Assembly: GCF_016862555.1 (NCBI RefSeq)
Contig: NZ_BONE01000065.1
Location: forward strand, 1-42,791
DNA: 42,791 nt
Direction: 5' to 3'
DNA from: Asanoa siamensis
Lineage (GTDB): Bacteria > Actinomycetota > Actinomycetes > Mycobacteriales > Micromonosporaceae
A program made the translations under genes and the position numbers. This document shows, in pieces, positions 16,089 through 23,654 of the stretch (within the stretch, counting starts at the first letter, position 1; the number at the start of each line of letters is the position of its first letter). Under the pieces are notes generated by a model. It saw only the letters and a program-made list of their open reading frames with translations, was not told the origin of the DNA and made no database searches.

Positions 16089-17224
16089 CCTTGACCGGGG
16101 ACCTGGATGGCGCGGCCCGGCGACGCCGTCCGCGCAGGGTCGTCCTGCTTGTGGCCCTCACCGCGACCCTCTCGCTGCTCTGCTGTGCGGGCGGGACGGC
16201 AGCTTTCTTCCTCGACGGGCTGAGCAACGACGACCAAGCACTCTCAACCTATGGCTGTGGCGCCGGCGGGCCGCTGCCCGCCAACGGTGACATGCCAAGC
16301 CTCTCGGGCTACAGCGCAGCGCAGCTCCGCAACGCCTCGACCATCATCAACGTTGGCGCGGAGTTGAAGGTGCCGCCAAAGGGCTGGGTGATTGCCGTGG
16401 CGACAGCGATGCAGGAGTCGTCGTTGACCAACCACGGCTATCTAGGCGCCAGGAACGACCACGACTCACTCGGCTTGTTCCAGCAGCGGCCCAGCCAGGG
16501 GTGGGGCAGCCCGAAGCAGGTGCAGGACCCCGCCTACGCGAGCCGTAAGTTCTACGAGAAACTGGTCAAGGTTCGTGGGTGGGAACGAATGTCGCTGACC
16601 GATGCGGCGCAACGGGTGCAGCGCAGTGCTTTTCCCGACGCCTATGCGAAACACGAACCGGACGCAGCGCAGATCGTCAATTTGCTGGCCGATGGCGCTG
16701 CCCGGGCAGCCGGGGCCAACGCCGCCCTGGCGTGTGCGGCGATGGGAGAGGTGGCGGCGTCCGGATGGACCGCCCCGGTGAAGGCTGGGCTGGTCTCCGG
16801 TTTCCGCACCGCCTCACGGCCCGACCACCAAGGCGTCGACCTAGGTGCCGCGCGTGGTGACGACATCCTCGCCGCAGCTGCAGGCACTGTGATCGTGTCC
16901 CGCTGCGACAACGACCCTTTCCCCCCGTTCCGATGCGACCGAGACGGCTCACCATCAACACCCGGTTGTGGGTGGTATGTCGACATCAAGCACGCCGATG
17001 AGGTGATCACCCGCTACTGCCACATGCTGTATCGCCCCAAGGTGCAGGTGGGTCAGACCGTCGCCGCGGGTCAGCCGATCGGCATCGTCGGCACGAGCGG
17101 CCACTCGTCGGGTCCGCACCTACACTTTGAGGTGCACTTGAACGGAGATCGTGGCTCCTCCGGAGCGACGAACCCCATGGCGTGGATGCGGGAGAAGGGT
17201 GCGCCGCTAGGCACCGGCACCTAA
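16085..17224 (+). CDS. Bifunctional peptidoglycan hydrolase: lysozyme-like domain plus M23 peptidase (VirB1-like role)
   Basis: 379 residues, start overlapping the upstream stop (ATGA). Residues 1-18 are basic and cytoplasmic, and 19-43 form a membrane anchor containing Cys33 and Cys34. A lysozyme/transglycosylase-like region follows (about 75-190): WVIAVATAMQESSL with the likely catalytic Glu111, then DHDSLGLFQQRPSQGWG. The C-terminal M23 domain (about 230-375) has HQGVDLG (zinc ligands His248, Asp252) and HLHFEV (His345, His347), with an extra cysteine-bearing insertion around residues 274-295. It should cut both glycan and peptide bonds, opening the wall for the secretion channel, like the two-domain hydrolases of Gram-positive conjugation systems. 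Confidence 0.9.
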   Translation: MTLTGDLDGAARRRRPRRVVLLVALTATLSLLCCAGGTAAFFLDGLSNDDQALSTYGCGAGGPLPANGDMPSLSGYSAAQLRNASTIINVGAELKVPPKGWVIAVATAMQESSLTNHGYLGARNDHDSLGLFQQRPSQGWGSPKQVQDPAYASRKFYEKLVKVRGWERMSLTDAAQRVQRSAFPDAYAKHEPDAAQIVNLLADGAARAAGANAALACAAMGEVAASGWTAPVKAGLVSGFRTASRPDHQGVDLGAARGDDILAAAAGTVIVSRCDNDPFPPFRCDRDGSPSTPGCGWYVDIKHADEVITRYCHMLYRPKVQVGQTVAAGQPIGIVGTSGHSSGPHLHFEVHLNGDRGSSGATNPMAWMREKGAPLGTGT

Positions 17225-17258
17225 AGCCGGCTTGTGGCGGCGGGATCGGAGACGACGG

Positions 17259-17864
17259 ATGAGCCGCGAGCCGATGCCGGACCCTTTTGCCGGTCAACCC
17301 GATTGGGCACCCCGACCACCCCGACCACTGGTGCCGGTGGCGGCCGCGAGCGTCGAAGACCTCAGGGGGCGACGCCTCATCGTTGGGTTCCCGGGTGCCG
17401 GCTGGCGTGGCGATCTCCGGGCCGACGACCGCATCGTCCAGGGCAGTCGCACGTACGTGCCGGCAATACCGGAGCAGGAGTGGTACCGCGCGGAATCCGA
17501 GCAGATCGAGGTCTTCGCACCACTGGTGCCGGTCGAGCGAGTCTGGGTCGAGACACTCGGCCGCGCCGAGACGACTGCCACCGCGCACCGCGACGTCATA
17601 TCTCGGCTGGTCTCGTTGGACGCCCCCGCCACGCGCGTGCCGTTACCTGCTGTTGATGGTGACGCTATTTCAGGACGGCGCATCATCCAGGTCGTTGACG
17701 GAGTCGAACGGCGCGACCTGCGTGCAGTAACGGAAGTCCACACCAACGCGGACGGTGACATCTGCGTACGCCTCGCCACGGAACTTGAGTGGTACCGGTG
17801 GGCCTGGAGCGGACAGGCCCCCAAGACTCTTGAGGTTCCGGTGCACCTGCTCTGGATCGAGTGA
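17259..17864 (+). CDS. Hypothetical protein, last gene of the T4SS-like operon
   Basis: 201 residues. I chose ATG 17259 (MSREPMPDPFAGQPDW) because GGAG sits 8 bases upstream; a TTG at 17232 would add nine residues. It is a soluble, Trp/Val/Arg-rich protein with two similar segments, LRGRRLIVGFPGAGWRGDLRADDRI (about 42-66) and ISGRRIIQVVDGVERRDLRAVTEV (about 144-168), each ending some residues later in an EWYR motif (EQEWYRAE; ELEWYRWAWSG). It therefore looks like an internal duplication of a roughly 100-residue beta-rich unit. No signal peptide. Its stop is back to back with the stop of the convergent gene at 17865. Function unknown, perhaps a cytoplasmic chaperone or substrate of the channel. 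Confidence 0.7.
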   Translation: MSREPMPDPFAGQPDWAPRPPRPLVPVAAASVEDLRGRRLIVGFPGAGWRGDLRADDRIVQGSRTYVPAIPEQEWYRAESEQIEVFAPLVPVERVWVETLGRAETTATAHRDVISRLVSLDAPATRVPLPAVDGDAISGRRIIQVVDGVERRDLRAVTEVHTNADGDICVRLATELEWYRWAWSGQAPKTLEVPVHLLWIE

Positions 17865-18356
17865 TCAGCTGACCGGTTGAGCGCCGCAGACCTTCCAACC
17901 GCCGTCGTCGATGACGCGCATTTGCCAGTCCTGGGTGGACCGCTCGGCCCCCTGAATGGTTCGGGTCAGCTCAAACGAAACGAGCCGATCGTTGTCGGCG
18001 TTGGTAACGGTCAACGGTCCCCAGGACACGAAGATCGTGATCCCGAAGCCCTCCTCGCGCCGCTGGACATCGGCACGAAATGCGCGTATGGGCTCAAGCT
18101 CACTGTCTTGTGAGCATTCGAGCGACTCTGCTCGAACCTCGTTGCGTTCTTGCAGCAGCGCTCGCAAGTAGTTGTCGACGATCACGTCCGGTTCGCCGCG
18201 GTCGATGGCGGTGGCTTCGTCGTAGAGGTTTATGCCTACGCCTACTCCGCCCAGGCAGAGGAGGGCGACGACGCCTGCCAGGACCATCGTCAACAGGCGG
18301 AGCGGGCGGACCGTTCGCTCGGGCGGGGTCGTGCTTGCGGGGGATACGGCGGCCAC
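17865..18356 (-). CDS. Membrane-anchored NTF2-like protein
   Basis: 163 residues, GTG start at 18356 (MAAVSPASTTPPERTVRPL). There is a single transmembrane anchor (about residues 18-44, LLTMVLAGVVALLCLGGVGVGI). The outer domain begins AIDRGEPDVIVDNYLRALLQERN and ends WQMRVIDDGGWKVCGAQ, which fits the NTF2-like or DUF4878 pattern (helix first, then strands, with a Trp-Lys-Val-Cys ending). Two cysteines (in LECSQD and VCGAQ) could form a disulfide. It is convergent with the T4SS-like operon: the two stop codons abut as TGATCA, leaving no room for a separate terminator. It resembles the VirB8-like protein in overall plan. Confidence 0.75.
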   Translation of the reverse strand: MAAVSPASTTPPERTVRPLRLLTMVLAGVVALLCLGGVGVGINLYDEATAIDRGEPDVIVDNYLRALLQERNEVRAESLECSQDSELEPIRAFRADVQRREEGFGITIFVSWGPLTVTNADNDRLVSFELTRTIQGAERSTQDWQMRVIDDGGWKVCGAQPVS

Positions 18357-18443
18357 ATGCCGAGGTTAGCCCGGCGGCGCGCGGTGGGGAGCGTGGGACA
18401 TTCTGGCGCGCTGCTATACCGTCACCCGTGGGAGGTGAGCGTT

Positions 18444-20999
18444 GTGTCGAGGGCGCAGGCGCGAGCCTTGGAGGCCGCCGCGTTGCATCGGCAGGCGGCT
18501 GCCGTTATCGATGCCGCTGAGGTGGCTATCGGCGTCGTCCGGCCGCCCGTCGTCGACGAGCGCGCCCAGCACGAGCTCGCCGAGCGGCTGCGGGCCGCCG
18601 CCCAGGTGCTCACGCCCGGGTGGCTCGGCGGGCACCTCGACGCCCGGTTCGAGGACACCCCGCTCGGCGGCCAGCGGCTCCCCGCGTTCGTGCGGATCGG
18701 GACCGCGCAACCCCTCGACGACGCCCGGTTCCCCGCCATCGTCCCGCTCCTCGGCAGCGGGCATCTGACCGTCGACGCCGACGCCCGGGATCCGCGGGTG
18801 GCCGGGCTGATCCGGGGGGTGTTGCTCAGGCTCCTCGCCGCCGCGCCGGCTGGGTCGTTGCTCGTGCGGGCCGTGGACGCCGCCGGTGCCGGGCTCGTGT
18901 TCGCGCCGTTCGCCGGTCTCGCCGATGCCGGGCTCATGCCGCCGCCGGCCACCGACCGGACAGCCCTGCGCGCCGTGCTCGCCGAAGCCGAGCAGTGGGT
19001 CCGCCCCGCCCGGCCCAACGCCGTCCGGCACAACCGGCGCGAACGTACCCTCCTCGTCGTCATCGCCAGTCTGCCCGAGCTGACCGAGGCCGCCGACCTC
19101 GCCCGGATCATCGCGCTCGCGCAGGCCGGGCCCGACGCCGGGCTGCACCTCGTCGTGGCCGGCTGGCCCCCGCCGCCGCTCACGCTCGAGACCACCCAGC
19201 AGCCGCTGCCGCTCGCCACCCGAATCGCCCTGCGCAACCCGTACGCGCTGGTCAGTGACCCGCCCGGCGCGACCTTCGCGACGCCGCCGCACAACGGGCT
19301 CAACGCGCCCGTGTTCCTCGACGACGATCCGCCGCCGCACCTCTTCGAGCGGGTCTGCGCCGAGCTCGGCGCCCGGTTCGCCGCCAGCGCCCGGCTCGCG
19401 CTCGCCGACGTGCTGCCCGACGAGACCTGGGACGACGACTCCGCCGCCGGGCTGGCGACCGTGGTCGGCCACGACGGTGATCGGCCGGTCACCCTGCAGT
19501 TCAACGACCTCACTCCACACTGGATGATCGGTGGTCGGTCCGGCGCCGGCAAGACCGCCTTCCTCATCAACGTGTTGTACGGCCTGGCCACCCGCTACAG
19601 CCCCGACGAGATGACGCTCTACCTGCTCGACTTCAAAGAGGGCATCTCGTTCGCCGAGTTCGTGCCGACCGAGCGCGACCGCAGCTGGCTGCCGCACGCC
19701 CGCGCCGTCGGCGTCGAGTCCGACCGGGAGTACGGCCTGGCCGTGCTCCGCGAACTCGACGCCGAGATGACCCGCCGCTCCGTCGCCTACAAACGGGCCG
19801 GCGTCACCCGGTTCACCGACCTGCGCGAGACCCAGCCGCTGCCCCGGATCGTCTGCGTGATCGACGAGTTCCAGGTGCTGCTGGCCGGCACCGACAGCGC
19901 CGCCACCGAAGCCGTCGCGCTGCTCGAGTCGCTGGCGCGCAAAGGCCGCTCGTACGGCATCCATCTGGTCCTCGCCAGCCAGACCGTGCTCGGCGTCGAG
20001 GCGCTCTACACCAAGCGCGACTCGATTTTCGGCCAGTTCCCGGTCCGGGTAGCGCTTCCCGGCGGCGGCGACGTCCTCGAGCCGACCAACGACGCGGCCG
20101 CGGGCCTCCCGCTCGGTGCCGCCGTCGTCAACACCGCCGGCGGCCTCGGCGGCCCGCGCGGCGCGACCCGCGGCCACGAGCGCGTCATCCGCTTCCCGGA
20201 CCCGCACGCCGACCGCTCCGCCCTGGTCAAGCTGCGCCACGCGCTCTGGGAACGCCGGGCGACCGACGCGCAGTCGCCGAAGGTCTTCGCCGGGTACGCG
20301 CACCAGCACCTCAACGACGACCCGACCTACCGCGCGGCGCTCGCCGGCCGGGCCACCCGCCCCGCCGCGCTGGTCGGCCGCCACATCGACGTGCCGCTCA
20401 GCACGGCGACGTTCCCGCTCGACACCGCGCCCGGACGGCACCTCGCGGTGATCGGGCCGAGCGCCGCCGGCGCCGGGGTGCTGGACGCGGCGGCCCGGGC
20501 CGTCGCCGCGCACCACGCCCCGCGTACCGCCCGGTTCGTGATCTCGTCGCTTGTCGCTGAGGGTGATGAAATCGCCCAGCAGCTCGCCCGTGACCTGGCC
20601 GAACGCCAGGACGTCGAGATCGTCACCGCAAACGGGCTCGCGGACGCGCTGACGATCGACCACCCTGGCTACATGGTGGTGTTCGGCATGGACGCGATGG
20701 CCGGGGGCGCGCTGCCGCCCGACCGGCTGCGGCTCGTGCTGCGCACCGGTCCCGGCCGCGGCGTGCACCTGCTGTCGTGGTGGCGCGGCCTGCGCAGGTT
20801 CACCGACGAGGTCGGCCCGGCCGCCCGCGAGGACGTCGCCGGCCTGGTCTTCCTCAACGTCCCGGCGTCCGACGTGAGCCTGCTGCTCAGCCGCCCCGTC
20901 GACTGGCAGCCGCGGGACAACCGGGCATTGCTGCACGACCGGCACACCGACCGCACGTCGGTGATCGTGCCGTTCGCCCGCCCCGAGGCCGACCGATGA
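18444..20999 (+). CDS. FtsK/SpoIIIE-type ATPase (EccC/EssC-like, one intact and one degenerate ATPase domain)
   Basis: 851 residues. GTG 18444 is chosen because GGGAGG ends 8 bases before it; in-frame GTG 18435 overlaps that site. The N-terminal part (about residues 1-340) is Ala/Leu/Arg-rich with no membrane segment. ATPase domain 1 has Walker A GGRSGAGKT (363-371), LYLLDFKEGISF and Walker B CVIDEF (Asp474, Glu475), followed by LLESLARKGRSYGIHLVLASQ. A second FtsK-like fold follows (about 650-840): its P-loop position reads GPSAAGAG (671-678) with no lysine, so it probably does not hydrolyse ATP. A tandem array of FtsK folds with degenerate downstream sites is known from type VII EccC/EssC. 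No DNA-tracking gamma domain is seen. Overlaps the next gene as ATGA. Confidence 0.88.
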   Translation: MSRAQARALEAAALHRQAAAVIDAAEVAIGVVRPPVVDERAQHELAERLRAAAQVLTPGWLGGHLDARFEDTPLGGQRLPAFVRIGTAQPLDDARFPAIVPLLGSGHLTVDADARDPRVAGLIRGVLLRLLAAAPAGSLLVRAVDAAGAGLVFAPFAGLADAGLMPPPATDRTALRAVLAEAEQWVRPARPNAVRHNRRERTLLVVIASLPELTEAADLARIIALAQAGPDAGLHLVVAGWPPPPLTLETTQQPLPLATRIALRNPYALVSDPPGATFATPPHNGLNAPVFLDDDPPPHLFERVCAELGARFAASARLALADVLPDETWDDDSAAGLATVVGHDGDRPVTLQFNDLTPHWMIGGRSGAGKTAFLINVLYGLATRYSPDEMTLYLLDFKEGISFAEFVPTERDRSWLPHARAVGVESDREYGLAVLRELDAEMTRRSVAYKRAGVTRFTDLRETQPLPRIVCVIDEFQVLLAGTDSAATEAVALLESLARKGRSYGIHLVLASQTVLGVEALYTKRDSIFGQFPVRVALPGGGDVLEPTNDAAAGLPLGAAVVNTAGGLGGPRGATRGHERVIRFPDPHADRSALVKLRHALWERRATDAQSPKVFAGYAHQHLNDDPTYRAALAGRATRPAALVGRHIDVPLSTATFPLDTAPGRHLAVIGPSAAGAGVLDAAARAVAAHHAPRTARFVISSLVAEGDEIAQQLARDLAERQDVEIVTANGLADALTIDHPGYMVVFGMDAMAGGALPPDRLRLVLRTGPGRGVHLLSWWRGLRRFTDEVGPAAREDVAGLVFLNVPASDVSLLLSRPVDWQPRDNRALLHDRHTDRTSVIVPFARPEADR

Positions 21000-21766
21000 C
21001 CACCGACCAGCCGATCAACGGCGCGCTGCCCGACCAGCACTCCCCGCTGCCGGTCCCGCATCAGCGCCACGACCACGGCGCCGGGCAGCCGCAACGGCGC
21101 GACGACACCGATCCCGCCACCGCCTGGGCCGAATACCGCGCCGCCGCCCAGCAACTCGACGCCGTCCGGCGCGGGGCGGCCACCGCGGCCGGCGAGCAGG
21201 CGCAGACCGTACGGGCGGCTCGCGAGGAACTGACCTCGGTCCGCGCCCGGCTCGTGCCGCAACAGGCGCGGCTGCGCGAGGCCGGCGTCCTCGATACCGA
21301 TCTGCGCCCGACCCCCGCCGACGCCGACCTGGCCGGGCGCGCGGTGACGGGCGGTCCGGGCGCCGTCCTGTCCGCGTTGCACCAGGCCCGCTCCACCGCC
21401 GACCGCGCCGACGCCGCGCTGCTCGGGGTGCCCGGCGCCGCGCTACCCAAGCCACCGACGCGCCTGCCGACCCGCACCTGGCTGCGCAACATGCTCGTAT
21501 ACGGCCCGTTCGCCGCCGCGGTGCTCGTGGTGCAGATCGCCCTGCTGCTGACCGCCGACGGCACCGCGATGACCAAATACTCGTTCGGCTGCGGCCTGTT
21601 CCTGCCGCTCGCCGCGCTCGCGTTCGCCTGGGCCACGATCGGCGCGGCGTTCCCGGCGCCGGCCGGCGGCAAGGTCGACCGCACCCTGCCGATCGGCGCC
21701 GCGGTCTGCCTCGCACCCGTCCTCGTCCTCGTCATCGGCCAGGCGGTCCTGGCCATCACCGGTTAG
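20996..21766 (+). CDS. Coiled-coil plus C-terminal multi-TM protein, partner of the FtsK-like ATPase
   Basis: 256 residues. The ATG overlaps the ATPase stop (ATGA), so it is translationally coupled. The N-terminal 40 residues are polar (Pro, His, Gln-rich). Residues about 41-105 are helical and charged with long Ala/Gln/Arg/Glu runs (AEYRAAAQQLDAVRRGAATAAGEQAQ), likely a coiled coil. Three hydrophobic segments follow: about 164-188 (NMLVYGPFAAAVLVVQIALLL), 198-222 and 232-255. There is no catalytic motif. Given the order ATPase, membrane protein, helical hairpin, it could form the membrane base that the FtsK-like ATPase docks on, but this is inferred from context only. Confidence 0.75.
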   Translation: MTTDQPINGALPDQHSPLPVPHQRHDHGAGQPQRRDDTDPATAWAEYRAAAQQLDAVRRGAATAAGEQAQTVRAAREELTSVRARLVPQQARLREAGVLDTDLRPTPADADLAGRAVTGGPGAVLSALHQARSTADRADAALLGVPGAALPKPPTRLPTRTWLRNMLVYGPFAAAVLVVQIALLLTADGTAMTKYSFGCGLFLPLAALAFAWATIGAAFPAPAGGKVDRTLPIGAAVCLAPVLVLVIGQAVLAITG

Positions 21767-21774
21767 GTGGCCGC

Positions 21775-22035
21775 ATGCCGAACGTCGAAGAGGTCAAGCT
21801 CAGCGTCGCGGCGTCCGTCGACCAGACCCAGCGGGCGCTGCAGACGCTGCGCGGCGTCGCGGACTCGTTCGACGAGGCCCTGACCCGGTTGCGCTTCACG
21901 GCCGTCGGGTCGGGCCATCCGTCCATCATGGACGCGATCGTGTACCTCGAGCAGGCCCGCGTCCGGCTCGACGAGGCGCAGTCGCTGGCCGCCAACGCGA
22001 TGAGCTCCGCCGACACCTTCCGCAGCATGGTCTGA
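21775..22035 (+). CDS. 86-residue helical-hairpin protein (WXG100-like size and shape, no WXG)
   Basis: ATG 21775 with AGGTGG just upstream, 8 bases after the membrane-protein stop. The sequence is almost entirely helix-forming: helix 1 about residues 5-42, a break with Gly, Ser, His and Pro (VGSGHPS, about 44-50), helix 2 about 51-84 (AIVYLEQARVRLDEAQSLAANAM). That is the layout of WXG100/ESAT-6-like proteins, which are exported by EccC-type ATPases. The Trp-x-Gly turn is absent and no YxxxD/E tail is visible, so it is at best a distant relative. Position after an FtsK-like ATPase makes it a candidate substrate or chaperone. An intergenic repeat starts five bases after its stop. Confidence 0.72.
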   Translation: MPNVEEVKLSVAASVDQTQRALQTLRGVADSFDEALTRLRFTAVGSGHPSIMDAIVYLEQARVRLDEAQSLAANAMSSADTFRSMV

Positions 22036-22040
22036 AAACC

Positions 22041-22117
22041 AAGATCCAGCGTTCCCGGGTCCGCGGTGGTCCGGACCGTCGCTCCCGCCGGACACCGCTC
22101 CGCTGCGCTGCGCTGCC
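22041..22117 (+). repeat. 3'-end-associated intergenic repeat, copy A
   Basis: Shares about 75 bases with copies at 23994-24078 (minus) and 29034-29110 (plus). It contains an imperfect hairpin: GCGGTGGTCCGG (22063-22074) pairs with CCGGACACCGC (22088-22098) with one bulged G. It begins five bases after the stop of the 86-residue gene, in the same orientation, so it probably acts as a terminator or 3'-end stabiliser. Confidence 0.75.
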
Positions 22118-22231
22118 AGGTCCGCGGTGTGGGAAACCCGGCGGGCCTGTCGGCCCGCCACGGTATGGTCGCCGGGTGCCGCACTCCGTGATTTCGCCGC
22201 CGACCGCTCGCTAGCGCACATCGCTAGCTGA

Positions 22232-22266
22232 CCCGGCTCGCTCGCTTCCTTCCCGAGCCCGGGTCG
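22232..22266. terminator. GC hairpin in the gap before the EamA gene
   Basis: ACCCGGCTCG pairs with CGAGCCCGGGT (one bulge) around a loop of about 13 bases. Just before it, GCTAGCG-CACAT-CGCTAGC (about 22210-22228) forms a second 7-bp stem. Both lie in the 269-base gene-free gap 22036-22304 between the FtsK module and the EamA gene. They may terminate read-through. Confidence 0.35.
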
Positions 22267-22304
22267 TCGAGTGGCGCCCGGGCGGCGATGACACGGAGAT
22301 CTCA

Positions 22305-23411
22305 GTGCACTCGAATACGACCCTGCCCGTCGGGCGGGGAATCCTCTACATCCTCCTGGCCGGCGTGGCCTGGGGCACCGGCGGCGCCGTAGCGGCCGTC
22401 CTCTACGAAACCAGCGACATGGGCCCGCTCGCGGTCTCGTTCTGGCGCTTCGCGATCGCCCTGCCGGTGCTGGCGCTCGCGCACCTGGCGCGGCGCCGGC
22501 GGCCGGTGGCCCGGCAGGGTTGGCGCCAGGTGGTGGCGACGGGCGTCGGCCTGGCGGTCTACCAGACGGCCTACTTCGCCGCGGTGGCCTACGCCGGCCT
22601 GGCGGTGGCGACGGTGGTCACCCTGGGCGCCGGCCCGATCCTGATCGCGGTGGGTGCCCGGTTGACCCTGGGCGAACGCCTCGGCCGGCGCGGCACGGTG
22701 ACGACGGGTCTGGCGCTCGCGGGTCTGCTCCTCCTGGTCGCCGGCGGCGGCGCGAGCTCCGGCTCGGCCCCGGCGCTCGGGCTGGCCTGCGCCCTCTTCT
22801 CCGCGGCCGGGTACGCGGTGGTGACGCTGCTCAACCGCAGCCCGCGCTTCACCCGTCCCGAGCTGCCCCACGACGACGGCGGCCGCCTGGTCATGGGCCA
22901 AGTCACCGAGAACACCTACGACCGCGGCGAGCACACCGGCGTCGATGACCAGGGCGACCGCGGCGAGCACGCTAGCGCCGATGACCAGGTCACCGGCGGT
23001 GACCGCCAGCCCGGCGGGATCCCGGCGACGGTTGGGGCTTTCGCGGTGGGTCTGCTCTGCCTGCTGCCGCTGGCCTTGGCCGAAGGCCCGCTGCCGACGT
23101 CCGGCAACCTGGTCGTGGCCCTCGCCCTGCTGGCCTACCTCGGTCTGGTGCCCACCGCGCTGGCCTACGACCTGTTCTTCGCGGGTCTGGCGGTCGTCCG
23201 CGCGACGACGACGGCCATCCTCACCCTCGTGGAGCCGCTGGCGGCAGCGGTCATCGCGGTCCTCTGGCTCGACGAACACCTCACGCCCGCCATGACGGCC
23301 GGCTCCCTCCTCCTGGCGGTCGCCGTCCTGGCACTGACCTTGACGGAACGCCGAGCGACTCCGACACACCCGACTCCCGCACCGCGAACCCTCACGCGAA
23401 CAGCCGGATAG
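22305..23411 (+). CDS. EamA/DMT-superfamily transporter with hydrophilic central insertion
   Basis: Ten-helix drug/metabolite transporter-type exporter of unknown substrate, 368 residues. GTG start 22305 with GGAG 6 bases upstream. Each half shows the EamA pattern: the first starts ILLAGVAWGTGGAVAAVL and ends VATVVTLGAGPILIAVGARLTLGERL, the second ends ATTTAILTLVEPLAAAVIAVLWLDEHLTP, both with the family's conserved Glu near a proline. The two halves are joined by an unusually long polar loop (about residues 180-240), acidic and His/Asp-rich, containing a 12-residue duplication (DRGEHTGVDDQG / DRGEHASADDQV). Most family members have only a short loop there. The gene stands alone and is followed by a perfect long inverted repeat. 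Confidence 0.88.
   Translation: MHSNTTLPVGRGILYILLAGVAWGTGGAVAAVLYETSDMGPLAVSFWRFAIALPVLALAHLARRRRPVARQGWRQVVATGVGLAVYQTAYFAAVAYAGLAVATVVTLGAGPILIAVGARLTLGERLGRRGTVTTGLALAGLLLLVAGGGASSGSAPALGLACALFSAAGYAVVTLLNRSPRFTRPELPHDDGGRLVMGQVTENTYDRGEHTGVDDQGDRGEHASADDQVTGGDRQPGGIPATVGAFAVGLLCLLPLALAEGPLPTSGNLVVALALLAYLGLVPTALAYDLFFAGLAVVRATTTAILTLVEPLAAAVIAVLWLDEHLTPAMTAGSLLLAVAVLALTLTERRATPTHPTPAPRTLTRTAG
22920..22991 (+). repeat. 36-bp tandem duplication inside the EamA loop
   Basis: Two 36-base units starting at 22920 and 22956, nearly identical at both ends (GACCGCGGCGAGCAC ... GATGACCAGG), encode 12-residue acidic units. A partial, diverged third unit may follow (ACCGGCGGTGACCG). The array keeps the reading frame. 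Confidence 0.8.
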
Positions 23412-23465
23412 CCGGCCGGCCGTAGGGGCCGCACGACGACCCACGCGGTCCCTACGGTCCGGTCG

Positions 23466-23533
23466 CTTTGCTCTGCACCCATATACGCACCGCAGGTCGC
23501 GAGGGGTGGTGCGTATATGGGTGCAGAGCAAAG
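23466..23533. repeat. Perfect 26-bp inverted repeat with 16-base spacer
   Basis: The arm 23466-23491 (starts CTTTGCTCTGCACCC, ends TACGCACC) is the exact reverse complement of 23508-23533 (starts GGTGCGTATATGGG, ends GCAGAGCAAAG). It lies 55 bases past the EamA stop. As RNA it would form a very stable hairpin. Its exactness, and an AT content above the surroundings, suggest a dispersed intergenic element or a strong terminator. No second copy is seen in this window. Confidence 0.85.
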
Positions 23534-23654
23534 TCCCACGGCACGCTGTCTGGTGCCGGCCCCGCGGCTTGTGGCGCTGAGGTCACAGAGACCGCCGTAT
23601 GGGTGAGGAGCGCGGCTGCCGCCGACGCGGCCCTTGCGGCGGCCGGTCCGTGCC

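Noticed and set aside
18414-20945. Long minus-strand open frame of 843 codons opposite the FtsK-like gene
   Set aside because: It is antisense to a gene with clear Walker motifs. Its translation is Gly/Arg/Val/Gln-rich without any domain, the usual high-GC shadow.
22190-22232. Short open frames in the gap before the EamA gene
   Set aside because: Only fragments, with no ribosome site; hairpins and the intergenic repeat explain the stretch better.
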